The notes under the pieces were generated by a model, which did not search any database, was not told the DNA's origin, and saw only the letters and a program-made list of their open reading frames with translations. A DNA stretch of 23,997 nucleotides from Aduncisulcus paluster (Eukaryota > Fornicata). Position 1 is the stretch's first letter; every line of letters starts with the position of its first letter. A program made the position numbers and the translations under genes. The stretch lies in NCBI GenBank assembly GCA_024181965.1, contig BQXS01012589.1, forward strand, positions 6,091 through 30,087, given 5' to 3'. Shown here one piece after another: positions 1-8,624 of the stretch.

Positions 1-2
1 CC

Positions 3-983
3 AGTGTTGGTAAAGTCTTGTCCGATGCGAATCCTGCTAATATGAATGTAATTGCCTCAAACGTAGACAAGAAAGTGACATCTGAGCACCGTTACGAGGG
101 GGGAAGCGAGGAACAATCAATGTGTGTTGGAGATGGACTTCAGCGTGTGATCAGAATTTTTAATGATCTTGTTAAGAAACAGACTGGGGTTAAAACAGTG
201 CCTTACAACAAAGTTAGACTTGGATTAATGCTTTTGTCCCGCTTTGAAGATAGCGATTCTCGAAAGATGGCATCCATAAAATCTCTCCTCGAAAGTTTGA
301 CTCGCTCACCAACATTCTGCTCGAAGTTCATTGCCTCATGTGGTCGCAGGGTTCGTGGAGTATGCTGGGAGGATGTTGAGAAGGCCGCTGGTGTCGTCGG
401 AAGTGGTGGAATCGGAGAGAACAGTCAGGTCACCCATGCCCCACGAATGAAGAGAATCCCTCATGCCACCAAAACTGTTGCCCTCATCGAGACTGCTCAG
501 CGAATTCTTCTGGAATCAGATGAAGGAAGTGTCATGTTCCAGCATTCTCCTAGGATTCAGACATTGGCTGCTCTGGCCGTGAATGGCCTTGCTGTTGCGA
601 GACAGTTCCCCATGGCCACACTTCCTCCATCAATGATAATGTCATCTCCGTCCTCCTCTAATCGTAGCGCCGATCCTCTTGTCAAGCAGGTGAGTGGAGA
701 TACTTCCTATATCATGCCCTCCAGAACAAAGAAGAGGAGAGTCCTGATCTTCATGGTGGGTGGTGTGTGTTATTCCGAATATGCTGCAATAGCCCGTCTC
801 AATGTTGCTTATGAGAGAATCGAAGGAGGGAGGGGATCTCCGGGTGCCGGGGACATCTGGAGTAAGCTGTCCACTGATATTCCCGGACTGTGCGATGGAA
901 ATATTGTCATTGGTGGGAACTGTGTTGTTAACAGCAGATCTTTCCTTAAATCCATTGGTCTCAGGGAGGTTGATCAACTATAA
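3..983 (+). CDS. Sec1/Munc18 (SM) family protein, 5' truncated by window edge
   Basis: SM proteins clasp syntaxin-type SNAREs and promote membrane fusion at a particular compartment. The reading frame is already open at the first bases of the window, so the true start lies outside; the first ATG in frame is at 42. What is visible is the C-terminal third. The hallmark is a strand-plus-glycine pattern near positions 735-790 (RRVLIFMVGGVCYSE), equivalent to the conserved 'VGG.TYSE' stretch of domain 3, followed near 895-955 by GNIVIGGNCVVNSRSFL, matching the SM C-terminal strand that precedes the last helix. Between them a Gly/Arg-rich loop replaces the usual short linker. The sequence is too divergent and too partial to say whether it is Sec1, Sly1, Vps45 or Vps33. 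Codons favour C or G in third position, unlike several neighbours. It ends in TAA, with an AGTAAAT motif 24 nt later. Confidence 0.82.
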   Translation, partial: SVGKVLSDANPANMNVIASNVDKKVTSEHRYEGGSEEQSMCVGDGLQRVIRIFNDLVKKQTGVKTVPYNKVRLGLMLLSRFEDSDSRKMASIKSLLESLTRSPTFCSKFIASCGRRVRGVCWEDVEKAAGVVGSGGIGENSQVTHAPRMKRIPHATKTVALIETAQRILLESDEGSVMFQHSPRIQTLAALAVNGLAVARQFPMATLPPSMIMSSPSSSNRSADPLVKQVSGDTSYIMPSRTKKRRVLIFMVGGVCYSEYAAIARLNVAYERIEGGRGSPGAGDIWSKLSTDIPGLCDGNIVIGGNCVVNSRSFLKSIGLREVDQL

Positions 984-1006
984 ATTGGCCATTTTAACTC
1001 TTAATT

Positions 1007-1013
1007 AGTAAAT
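1007..1013 (+). terminator. Candidate poly(A) signal AGTAAAT after the SM gene
   Basis: AGTAAAT lies 24 nt beyond the TAA of the SM protein gene. It fits AGTRAAY, the polyadenylation signal established in Giardia. Similar motifs follow three other genes here. Assigning this function is inference. Confidence 0.4.
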
Positions 1014-1184
1014 ATAGACTCAAATCGAATGTTTAGGTTTTAATTCGCCATTTCAAAATCACTTGCATAATTTTTGAAACCCACAAAATATATTTTTCTC
1101 ACATTTGAACAAGTCCAAGATTTTGAGTAAATGTCATTAACCACGACGCTTTATTTCAAATAATTTATTTGAATGAGAGTATAT

Positions 1185-2207
1185 TTAGATTATAAAATGG
1201 ACAGATTGGTGAATATCAATATCATCAATAACAAATTTAACGAAAAGAACAAAGGTTTTTGTCGGTTTTGTTATAAAAACGATTGAAATAGTTGAAATAT
1301 TATCAATGTATTCAATTGGTCGACATTCAAATAGATATCCCGTTGAGCTATCAACTGACTCATCGAATTTCATAACTTCTGTTTGTTTTGAACCCTTTGC
1401 TTTGACGATAAACTCTTGTGTAAGATCCTTTGAATCCTCAGAAACAAACTGGCTTTTACGAAAGAAATGCATTTTGATGTCCTTTTTATAATTATTTTGA
1501 ATCAATAATCTTAGAGAAACACACATTAAGTGATCATCTATTGCAGATCCATCGCCAGAAATATGCCATTTTCCAACATGAATAGTTGGTAATAATATTT
1601 CATTTGTTAATTCTACGTGTTTAGTATGTTGCTTTTGGACACAATAATGAGTAATATTTGCTGAGAGAGGATTTCTCATCTTTCGAACTTTTGACAGGGG
1701 AAATAGATCGGGAGAAAATTGAGTATGTGATGAAGATGGAGATTTTGGACTATCTTTTGTTTCTATTATTGGTGATAATTGCGAAGATGGGGAAAATAAT
1801 CCTGTAATCTTCCTCAGAACTAAGGAATGAAATCTACCCTCACATAACTTCTTCATTTCTAATAATAGAGCATCTTTTAAGTGATGTTTTAATCCTATTG
1901 AACCAGATGACCAAGAACACTTTGGACATTGGAAAAAATATGATCCATTTCTCTCAGAAATAGTAAGTAAAGAATTTCCAACACATTCTGGACATAATAC
2001 GCATGTAGGACAGAATTGAGGATATTCAATGGGAGCTTTTTTGGAAGAATATTTACAAATATCACATGTATACGATGTTCTTACCTGCTTTTTACAACAT
2101 GAAGGATTAGAACAGAAAAACGTCTTACACTCACCACAAAACCATAGATTTTCTGTGGCAACATCTCTGTAACATTTTGGATTTCCACATCGATAAAAAA
2201 TTTTCAT
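1185..2207 (-). CDS. Dynactin subunit p62 (DCTN4)-like zinc-binding protein
   Basis: Dynactin p62 sits at the pointed end of the dynactin filament and helps link dynein to cargo and the cortex. The 340-residue product opens with dense Cys pairs (C7/C12, C24/C27, C32/C37, C48/C51, C66/C69, C72/C75, C94/C97). The segment at residues 66-105, CPTCVLCPEC followed by a strand and CPKCSWSS..IGL, closely matches the p62 signature, in which a 'CPGC' block precedes 'C.FC.W.S.D.G'. The C-terminal half (about 205-340) is beta-rich, as expected for the p62 beta-sandwich. It is shorter than animal p62 (about 460 residues), and the middle Cys-containing segment of that family is not evident; a low-complexity Ser/Pro stretch (139-170) occupies that place. 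It lies downstream of the Argonaute gene on the same strand across a 199-bp spacer. I chose the first ATG of the open frame. Confidence 0.72.
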   Translation of the reverse strand: MKIFYRCGNPKCYRDVATENLWFCGECKTFFCSNPSCCKKQVRTSYTCDICKYSSKKAPIEYPQFCPTCVLCPECVGNSLLTISERNGSYFFQCPKCSWSSGSIGLKHHLKDALLLEMKKLCEGRFHSLVLRKITGLFSPSSQLSPIIETKDSPKSPSSSHTQFSPDLFPLSKVRKMRNPLSANITHYCVQKQHTKHVELTNEILLPTIHVGKWHISGDGSAIDDHLMCVSLRLLIQNNYKKDIKMHFFRKSQFVSEDSKDLTQEFIVKAKGSKQTEVMKFDESVDSSTGYLFECRPIEYIDNISTISIVFITKPTKTFVLFVKFVIDDIDIHQSVHFII

Positions 2208-2406
2208 TCCCTAACCTTCCAATCGGAAAGAAAAAGTCTAAAGAGCTCATTGACAACGTTAATTATTAAGAAGCAGTTTATTTTTAGAAGAATCAATTCA
2301 TCAATACAAAAAGGGATAAAATTAAGAATACAAAATCATCAAAAGAGATCGAATCCAAAAAACTATATCCATATCGAGATTAACCGATAACCATTAACAT
2401 TCAAGA

Positions 2407-5053
2407 TTAAATGTAGATCAAACCTTCATGAAGGCCAGACACAACTCTGCAGTCGTCAGGACCCTTCTCAGCTCCAAGGGCCTTGTGCTCAAACTTGTCA
2501 CTCAAGAGATTACACATAGCGTGAGCATACTGAACTGGGGCGGGCACCTTGACAGAGCTGCTCCAAGAGTAGTACATGTAACAAAGGTTGTAACAGAGCT
2601 GGGCGATCGCCTGCATGTTGTAGCGACCATCATTGCACAAAATGGAATACTTGATGGGCTTGGGAGCAGAGGGAGACTTCTGCAAGGCAAAGAGAAGGAA
2701 TTCATTCGCAGCAACGAGGGCACTGTCAGTGATGAACTTTCCAGCGCTGACATCGAAACTGTCTCTTCCAGCCCGAGCAACCATACGGGTACGGATTCCA
2801 TCACGAGCGGTAACAAAGGTGATATTGACGGAGTCTCCACCAGGGAAACCAGCAACCTTTTCCTTCAGAGGCTTAAGCTCCTCGGTCTTAACAATGTCAT
2901 TGAGAACCTCACCAACACCTCCTCTCACAATAACAATATCCTTGGGAGTGCATTTGGTGGATCTGCAGACATCAAACACAAATTCAGCAAGCTGTTCACG
3001 GGCAACAAGACGGACAGCAGCTCTTGAACTGGTTTCCTCGGCTCTGGAGACGACTTCAGCACCACTTCCAGCACGAACTCTTTCACGACGCTCATCAGAG
3101 TCAATGGAACGACCAAAGTACTTGATCGAACCTCCGTTGACGAAGTAAGCTCCCATTCCAGCCACAGATCTCATCTTGGTGACCATAGCTCCAGATGCAC
3201 TCCTGGACTTCTGCACCTTACTATGGCACACATCAACACCAACGATAAGAGTGGGTCCAGAGAAGCATGCGGGAACAATGGGGACAGTCTGCCAGGGAGT
3301 GAATCCAAGCTTGGCGACAACATTCTCAACGACATTGGAGGCAATAATGGGGTTCCACCTACGACCAGTGGCTGAGTCCTGACAGAACTGAGAAACAATA
3401 CCAAACTTGAAGAAAACACTCTTGAGTTGCTTGTACACGTGGTGTTGCTCACTGATCAAGACAATGAATACATGACGCTCTCTGACGGCAATATGGGGAT
3501 CGGGAACAACCCCGCTGATGGCACCAACAGGGTTTCTGTCGTCAATCTTGACCTCTTGGATTCCCTTGTGGTGGACACCCCAATCTCCAAGCTGACGTTC
3601 AATGTCCCTCTTAACCTTAAAGAAAAATCTGTCGGCACGCTGAGTGTAGCAAATGAATACCTTTCCAATGTTGCATCCAGAAACGTGGGCAGGTCTGAGT
3701 TGTCTCTGAAGCTCATGCACGGGGACAGTTCCAGCACCGGCAACGGAAACCTGAGGAGTGATAAGATTTTGACCAGCGAAGCTTCTGGGAGCAGTAATGT
3801 CAATGTTGACTCCCCACTCCTTCATGACCTGGACAGGATTCAACCTTGTAGGGTTGAAGTTGGGGTCCTCCTTAACTTGTGTGAGAACACGAGAGAAGTT
3901 CTCAATCTCGGTCAACAAAGGACGGGCCTTAAGTCCACAGATCTCGGGAAGAGCAGCACGAATCTCAGTGGTAAGGCCAGAGTAATGACAGTAATCAGCA
4001 ATGAAGAAAATCTCACCTCCATCACGTCCAACAGACTTGAGCATGTGGACTTGTTCACCCTCACGGTATCCATGGATGATGTCCTTGTAGTGTTTGATCT
4101 CAGCTTCACCAAACCTGCGGGCAGCAGTGGGACGGGACCACTTCTCGATGTAGTATTGACGGAAGGTCTTGTCAGTGTCAGCACTCATCTTGTCGTCAAT
4201 GCTTCTGAGGTCAACACCATCAATCATATGGGATCTCTGAGGGTCGTACATAAGATTAACAGAAAGCCCACCACTACGGATCTCATCTTGAATTCCACGA
4301 TCATGGCGACGAAGAAGATCACCAACAGTTCCATTACGCTCAACACGATGCTTAATCTCGTAGGTGAAGGTGCAAACTCCCTCAGAAGTAATGGAAAATA
4401 CACCTTCAAATCCCCTCTTAATAGTGGCATCACGGAAGGCTCTTTCACAACGAGCACCAACACGACCATCCATTGAACTTCTGTCGAGAGTCTTGAACAT
4501 GAAACGGTCACGACTACGCTCATGGGGTGAGAAACGCATAGCAAAGTTGAAGATACGATTAATCAGACCAGCAAGCTCTTCTTTCTCCTCAGAGCTGGTA
4601 GCCATTGAGGGTTTGAAACGTTTGACAGCAGTGATCACGATTAAGTAGGCCACGGCCTCAGATCCTTCACGGGCAGGAAGTTCTCCTTCCCATTTGTCAT
4701 TAGGATCGACATCCAAATCAACACAAGTATAAATACCGGTGGTATCAAGAATAAACTTGTGGGAAGGGGGAAGTTCAGCGTTAACTTCGAGAGCTTTGGC
4801 AATAGCAGCAAATTTCAACCCACGGCTGATGAAACGGATGGGGGCACCACCTCTCGTTAATTTGACATCAAGAGCGTAGCGGAAAATATGTTCGAATTCA
4901 AAATTCACAGGAAATACACTAATTTGGGTTGAATAAATTAATGTTGGGAGAATATGGTGAAGAAAGGAAATAGGTAAAATTTACGTACTTTGAAACAAGC
5001 TCAGCATCAGGTGGGGCGAATCTTGGCCCTCTGGATCCTCCTCTGTAAGACAT
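2407..5053 (-). CDS. Argonaute/PIWI family protein (two exons)
   Basis: Argonautes bind small guide RNAs and silence complementary transcripts. I join exon 1 (5053-4989, 21 codons plus 2 nt) to exon 2 (4918-2407) across a 70-nt intron, giving 858 residues, a normal Argonaute length. The junction reads LVSNVFPVNFEF, the family's usual N-terminal strand; the first frame of exon 2 has no ATG of its own nearby, which supports splicing. Exon 1 carries RGG/RG motifs (MSYRGGSRGPRF), possible arginine-methylation sites. A PAZ-MID linker (ALPEICGL ... WGVNID) and a MID pocket (Y, K, Q and a later K in VYKQLK / SQFCQ / VAKLG) are visible. In the PIWI domain the first catalytic Asp is D584 (LIVGVDVCHS) and the last His is H821 (PAPVQYAHA). 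The second Asp of the usual R-D-G is glycine (R687-G688-G689), so slicing is probably lost. Codons are strongly biased like those of eL14, suggesting high expression. Confidence 0.93.
4919..4988 (-). other. Spliceosomal intron of the Argonaute gene
   Basis: A 70-nt intron with donor GTACGT and acceptor ATTAG. Removing it joins a phase-2 codon (AA|T) and restores a continuous Argonaute N-terminus. Retention would stop translation soon after exon 1. The donor is identical to those at 5312 and 7603. Confidence 0.9.
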
Positions 5054-5225
5054 AGTTTGAACAAAAAAGTAACTATTGACAAAAAAAAAGAACATAAATT
5101 TAAAAAGCAAAGGAGAAAAAAATTTTTAAACTTAATGAAATAAGATTTTTATTTGGAATAACTATTCATTTATATTTATTTCAAAGGCATAATGCGACTT
5201 TTCAAAGAAGCTCAAATTGCCGGAT
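5054..5225. promoter_or_regulatory. Divergent intergenic region between Argonaute and AC19
   Basis: The 172-bp AT-rich spacer separates the Argonaute start codon (5053, minus) from the AC19 start codon (5226, plus), so it must hold both promoters. On the plus strand a 16-codon upstream reading frame (5192-5242) begins in a different frame and overlaps the AC19 start; if transcribed it could act as a leader ORF. No recognisable TATA or initiator element was identified. Confidence 0.4.
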
Positions 5226-5646
5226 ATGGAAGACCTTCATAATCAAACGTTTGTATTTGTAAACGAAGATCATACATTAGGAAACTCATTAAGACATTTT
5301 CTTGCTTCCCAGTACGTTTTCTGCCCTATATTGACTTAATCACTATTATCTTCATCATTTTTTGGTTTGAATTCCATTTATTTTTCAATTTTCTTATTTA
5401 TTTCAACCCATTACTATAATACGATCATAATATATTTGTATTAGTGAGCATGTCGAGTTTGCTGGGTATTCAGTTCCCCATCCTGCTGAACCCAAAATGC
5501 ATCTTCGAGTCCAATCCCGAGGTAAGACTGCCATAGATTGTGTTAAAGAATCCGCTGAAGAATTAAAAAAACATGCTTTACACCTTAGAGAGACCTTTGA
5601 ATATGAAATCACACAATTTGAAGAACAAAAAGATGAAGAAAGATAG
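5226..5646 (+). CDS. RNA polymerase I/III subunit AC19 (RPC19/POLR1D), two exons
   Basis: AC19 pairs with AC40 to form the alpha-like assembly platform shared by RNA polymerases I and III. Exon 1 (5226-5311) encodes MEDLHNQTFVFVNEDHTLGN; the EDHTLGNSLR block is the signature of the RPB11/AC19 fold. Exon 2 (5445-5646) continues with HVEFAGYSVPHPAEPKMHLR, whose 'VEF.GYS.PHP.E' motif is specific to AC19 rather than RPB11. The 133-nt intron splits a His codon (CA|T) and splicing restores an unbroken 95-residue protein. It is shorter than human AC19 (about 130) because the N-terminal extension is missing. The C-terminal helix is rich in Glu and Lys. It ends in TAG, with AGTAAAC 50 nt later. Confidence 0.93.
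5312..5444 (+). other. Spliceosomal intron of the AC19 gene
   Basis: A 133-nt intron with donor GTACGT and acceptor TATTAG. It interrupts the AC19 fold between the HTLGN helix and the VEFAGYS strand, and its removal keeps the frame. Confidence 0.92.
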
Positions 5647-5695
5647 AACAAATTCAATTCATTAGACCATAAACATACTCATTTTATATTTATTT

Positions 5696-5702
5696 AGTAA
5701 AC
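5696..5702 (+). terminator. Candidate poly(A) signal AGTAAAC after AC19
   Basis: AGTAAAC lies 50 nt beyond the AC19 stop codon, fitting the AGTRAAY poly(A) signal known from Giardia. Function inferred from repeated placement after genes. Confidence 0.38.
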
Positions 5703-5921
5703 TCTTCCTATTGCGATATCTCGGTAGAAGATTGTTTCTCCTTATATTATCGAAATAATAATATAGAAATCATATAATTTTGCATTTTTATTATTTTCTT
5801 TTCAGTTTAGGTCCTTGATTTTACGATTTTTTTCTTGCCATTATTCAGCTCGCCCGAAGTTGTTCTGTCGTTTTTAAAAGTGCTGTTTTTTCCTTGAGTC
5901 TGAGCAAACACATCGCTAAAA

Positions 5922-7382
5922 ATGTCCATTTCACCAGTATCAGAAATACCCTCAACTCAGCGCCTGATAGAATTAACTGGTGCTTGTTTTTCAGCAAATT
6001 CAAGATCTGACACCGTTTCTCGTCTTTGTAATTCTAACACCGGTGATTATTGGCAGAGTTCAGCAAGTTGTCCTCATATTGTGACCATTACTCTCCCTCA
6101 ACTTAGTTCTATTGACACAGTTTGGATGTATGGCAATTCTTCTGATGCTTCATACCAGCCTTGTGATTTACGAGTCCAACTCAAGGGAAATTCTGGAACC
6201 GAGCTTCTTAGCAAAACATTTTCCATCACCCAATCAACTGGATGGTTTGGTCTCGAGATGGACCATCGTCCTATGAATGTTCAGAAGGTTGTCTTCAGTA
6301 TTACCAGAAATCATCGTGGAGGATGTGATACTAGAGTTCGTCTTATAAGTATTTCCAAATTATCTGGGGGTAACATCATCTTCTCTCCCCAAAAGGTACG
6401 TTCTCGTCTTCAGCTGGATGTTCTCTCTCTGTTGCCATCTCCTTTGCGTCCAACAAACCCTGGCCTTCTTTCTTTCAAAGATATTCCCACTGATGTGAAT
6501 GTTGTATGTGAGGATGTCATGTATCCTGCTCACATGTTTATCCTTGCCTCAAGATGGAAGAACCTTGAGAAACTTTTTGATGAAGAAACTATGGTTGTTG
6601 ATCTCTCATCGTTCCCTTCCAGCCATGTATGCCAACTCTTATGGTATACTTATTCTGGAAAGGCCAAGAAGATCTTCGGTCTCTTCAAGGCTGGATTTGC
6701 TTCTTCTGAAACAGTTGCCTTTGGTGGAAAGATTTCTATCCCCGAAGTTGTTATGGAGATTGCAGAGATCGCATGCGAAGTTGGATGCCAAGGTCTTCAA
6801 TCCATCTGTGATTCCATCATTGCCTCCAAGATCCTTGCCACACCTGAATGTGTGACAGGAAAGCTCATTAAGTCTCTTCAGGAACGTAAGAGTGCTGTTC
6901 TTGAGGATGCTCTGTTCTCCATCCTTGAAGACGATAAAGAGATGGCCAAGAAATACCTTCCTTACCTCTCCAAGGATCTCATTCGTAGATTTGTCCAATC
7001 TTCCATCGCTGGACACGCAGCTTCTGGACCTTTCACCCTCTCTTCTCTCCTTCCTATTGCCAGTGGGGGATCCACCCAGACTGTGACAATTGGGTCTTTA
7101 CTCTATCATGTTCTTCCAAGAGCTCCTGCCCTTGGCGATAGGGTGTGTATCAAGAGAGATGTGAAGGAACCTGAGTTCGGCATGCAAGAAGCTACTCATG
7201 AGATGGTTGGTGTCATTGTTGATGAAGAGAAAGAGACTAACTCTGTCTTCATCCGCTTTGGTCCTGATATCCCAAGATGGAAAGGACTTATCTCTGAGAT
7301 TCATGTTGTGTGGGGAGGAAGTTCTGAGGATGATGAGTGGAGTAGAGAGGAGGATGCTGTTTGTTATGATATTCAAGTATAA
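5922..7382 (+). CDS. DOC/F5-8C-like, BTB and Mib-SH3-like domain protein
   Basis: A 486-residue multidomain protein of likely ubiquitin-ligase-adaptor type. Residues about 30-147 look like a galactose-binding beta-jellyroll of the APC10/DOC or F5/8 type C kind: YWQSSASCPHIVTITL, then a hydrophobic strand with WMYGNSSDASYQPCDLRV and a WFGLEM strand. Residues about 186-305 are a BTB domain (DVNVVCEDVMYPAHMFILAS, then a Tyr/Gly helix end at LWYTYSG), followed by BACK-like helices to about 360. Residues 404-463 (GDRV....EPEFGM ... VGVIVD ... PRWKGLISEI) resemble the Mind-bomb/KEG-type SH3 repeat, usually paired with E3 ligases. BTB proteins usually recruit substrates to Cul3; that role here is inference. 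There are no introns in the frame, although a GTACGT lies in coding sequence near 6396. Codons are C/G-ending in the second half. The gene starts at the only ATG ahead of the jellyroll. Confidence 0.85.
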   Translation: MSISPVSEIPSTQRLIELTGACFSANSRSDTVSRLCNSNTGDYWQSSASCPHIVTITLPQLSSIDTVWMYGNSSDASYQPCDLRVQLKGNSGTELLSKTFSITQSTGWFGLEMDHRPMNVQKVVFSITRNHRGGCDTRVRLISISKLSGGNIIFSPQKVRSRLQLDVLSLLPSPLRPTNPGLLSFKDIPTDVNVVCEDVMYPAHMFILASRWKNLEKLFDEETMVVDLSSFPSSHVCQLLWYTYSGKAKKIFGLFKAGFASSETVAFGGKISIPEVVMEIAEIACEVGCQGLQSICDSIIASKILATPECVTGKLIKSLQERKSAVLEDALFSILEDDKEMAKKYLPYLSKDLIRRFVQSSIAGHAASGPFTLSSLLPIASGGSTQTVTIGSLLYHVLPRAPALGDRVCIKRDVKEPEFGMQEATHEMVGVIVDEEKETNSVFIRFGPDIPRWKGLISEIHVVWGGSSEDDEWSREEDAVCYDIQV

Positions 7383-7395
7383 TCAATTGCTAATG

Positions 7396-7402
7396 AGTAA
7401 AT
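7396..7402 (+). terminator. Candidate poly(A) signal AGTAAAT after the BTB gene
   Basis: AGTAAAT begins 14 nt beyond the TAA of the BTB gene and fits AGTRAAY. Function is inferred. Confidence 0.4.
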
Positions 7403-7501
7403 AGTAATATATTATGTTCAAAGAATATTTAATTATAAATTCCATTCGAATATTTTATTAAATTATTGAAAAACTTCTTCTCTTCAAGGATCAGCTGACT
7501 T

Positions 7502-7532
7502 GGTCAACTTCCAACCGTTGGAACGAGTGACC
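7502..7532. repeat. Two-part inverted repeat upstream of the coiled-coil gene
   Basis: A perfect 7-bp inverted repeat (TTCCAAC, one base, GTTGGAA; 7509-7523) is nested inside a second pair, GGTCA (7502-7506) and TGACC (7528-7532). It sits in a GC-richer island within an otherwise AT-rich spacer, 40 bp ahead of the start codon at 7572, and is followed by the palindrome GATCTAGATC (7536-7545). It may be a dimeric protein-binding site or an RNA hairpin in the leader; nothing decides between these. Confidence 0.5.
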
Positions 7533-7571
7533 TCGGATCTAGATCTATGTCTTTAGATTTGTTGCGCCTAT

Positions 7572-8624
7572 ATGACATCGGTAAAAGAATTAAAAGAAAT
7601 TAGTACGTTTTTATTGCATCAAAGAAATTCTATTCATATTTTGCTTCTTATGTATATTTTGTGATTGTTTTGTAGATTCGGCCCTATTAAAGGAAATAGA
7701 GCAATTACAAGCGGAAGATCTAATGATTGATCAAGAAATAATGCAAAAAGTATGTGAATTATTTTGTTTCTTCTCTTTTTTACGTTATTAATATTTATTG
7801 TGTTTTCGCAATCTTAGGCAAAAGAAAGGGAAAGAGCTTTTACATCACTTTCTGTTTTGCAAACCAAATTTGAGGATGAAAAAAAAGAGGCATCTCGTGT
7901 TGCAGATAATCTCGAAAAGATGAAGGTGATATCAACCTCCACTCAAACCAAGCTCAAAAATATAAAAACACGTCAAAACCAAATATTAACAGCCATAGAT
8001 AAAGCTAAAACTTGGAAAGATACTGCCGAAAAAGCTTATTCTGAACTCAAAGAAAGAATCGAGAAGGAAACACAAAAAGAACTTGAATCTGTCCTTGAAA
8101 AGAAAGAAGAACATCAAGATCTTGTTTTAAGTGCTCAAAAAGGAGTGGATACCGCTGATGAAAAAGCTGTTGAATTAGCTGAACTTGAAAAATCCATTGA
8201 TATCGAAATGTCATATAGAGATGAATTAACTGCCAAATCAATATCTTTACAGGAGGAATTAGAAGGAATTAGTGATACTTTGACATCTTTAAAAACTCAG
8301 TCCGTGGAATGTGAAAGATCCATTCGATTTTTCCAACATCACATTGCTCAACTCGTTGAGAGAGAATCAGAGATTGATAAACATCTTAAATCCGCAAAAC
8401 AGTTGGAAGAAGGTGGGAAAGAATCATCGAAAGCAATTCAAAACAAATACCAATCTCTTCTTTCCGCGGTAAAACAATTGAAAAAAGAAAAAGAAAAGGT
8501 GAAGAAAGAAAAGGCAGCTACTGCCAAAAAGCAGAAAGAAATGGCAAAAGAACTTGAAAATTTGCAATCAATGGAAAGAACCATTGTTCTGCGCCTTACT
8601 CAAAGAGGAATGCTCCCAAAATAA
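7572..8624 (+). CDS. Coiled-coil protein of unknown function (three exons)
   Basis: Splicing 7572-7602, 7676-7749 and 7818-8624 yields a 303-residue protein starting MTSVKELKEINSALLKEI. The first two exons are in frame with the long third exon, which has no early ATG of its own, and both junctions continue the heptad pattern. Almost the whole chain is predicted by eye to be coiled coil, rich in Lys and Glu, with a strongly basic stretch at about residues 240-275 (KKEKEKVKKEKAATAKKQKE) and a short Pro-ended tail (QRGMLPK). An alternative ATG at 7546 would put the first exon in another frame that stops at the junction. I do not recognise a family; cytoskeletal or tethering roles are common for such proteins but unsupported here. 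Codons are AT-rich compared with the upstream BTB gene. Confidence 0.78.
7603..7675 (+). other. First intron of the coiled-coil gene
   Basis: A 73-nt intron with donor GTACGT and acceptor TTGTAG. It follows 31 coding nucleotides, and splicing (A|AT) opens the frame into the second exon. Confidence 0.8.
7750..7817 (+). other. Second intron of the coiled-coil gene
   Basis: A 68-nt, phase-0 intron with donor GTATGT and acceptor CTTAG. Splicing joins ...EIMQK to AKERERAF without breaking the coiled-coil pattern. Confidence 0.85.

Noticed and set aside
3427-4476. 349-codon open frame on the plus strand inside the Argonaute gene
   Set aside because: It is antisense to well-supported PIWI/MID coding sequence and arises from the strong codon bias; no domain is recognisable.
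6390-6412. GTACGT donor with a nearby CAG inside the BTB gene
   Set aside because: The distance is far below a workable intron and the open frame continues through it with conserved domain order.
7546-7602. Alternative start ATG at 7546 for the coiled-coil gene
   Set aside because: With the GTACGT donor this frame meets a stop at the splice junction, while ATG 7572 joins the exons in frame.
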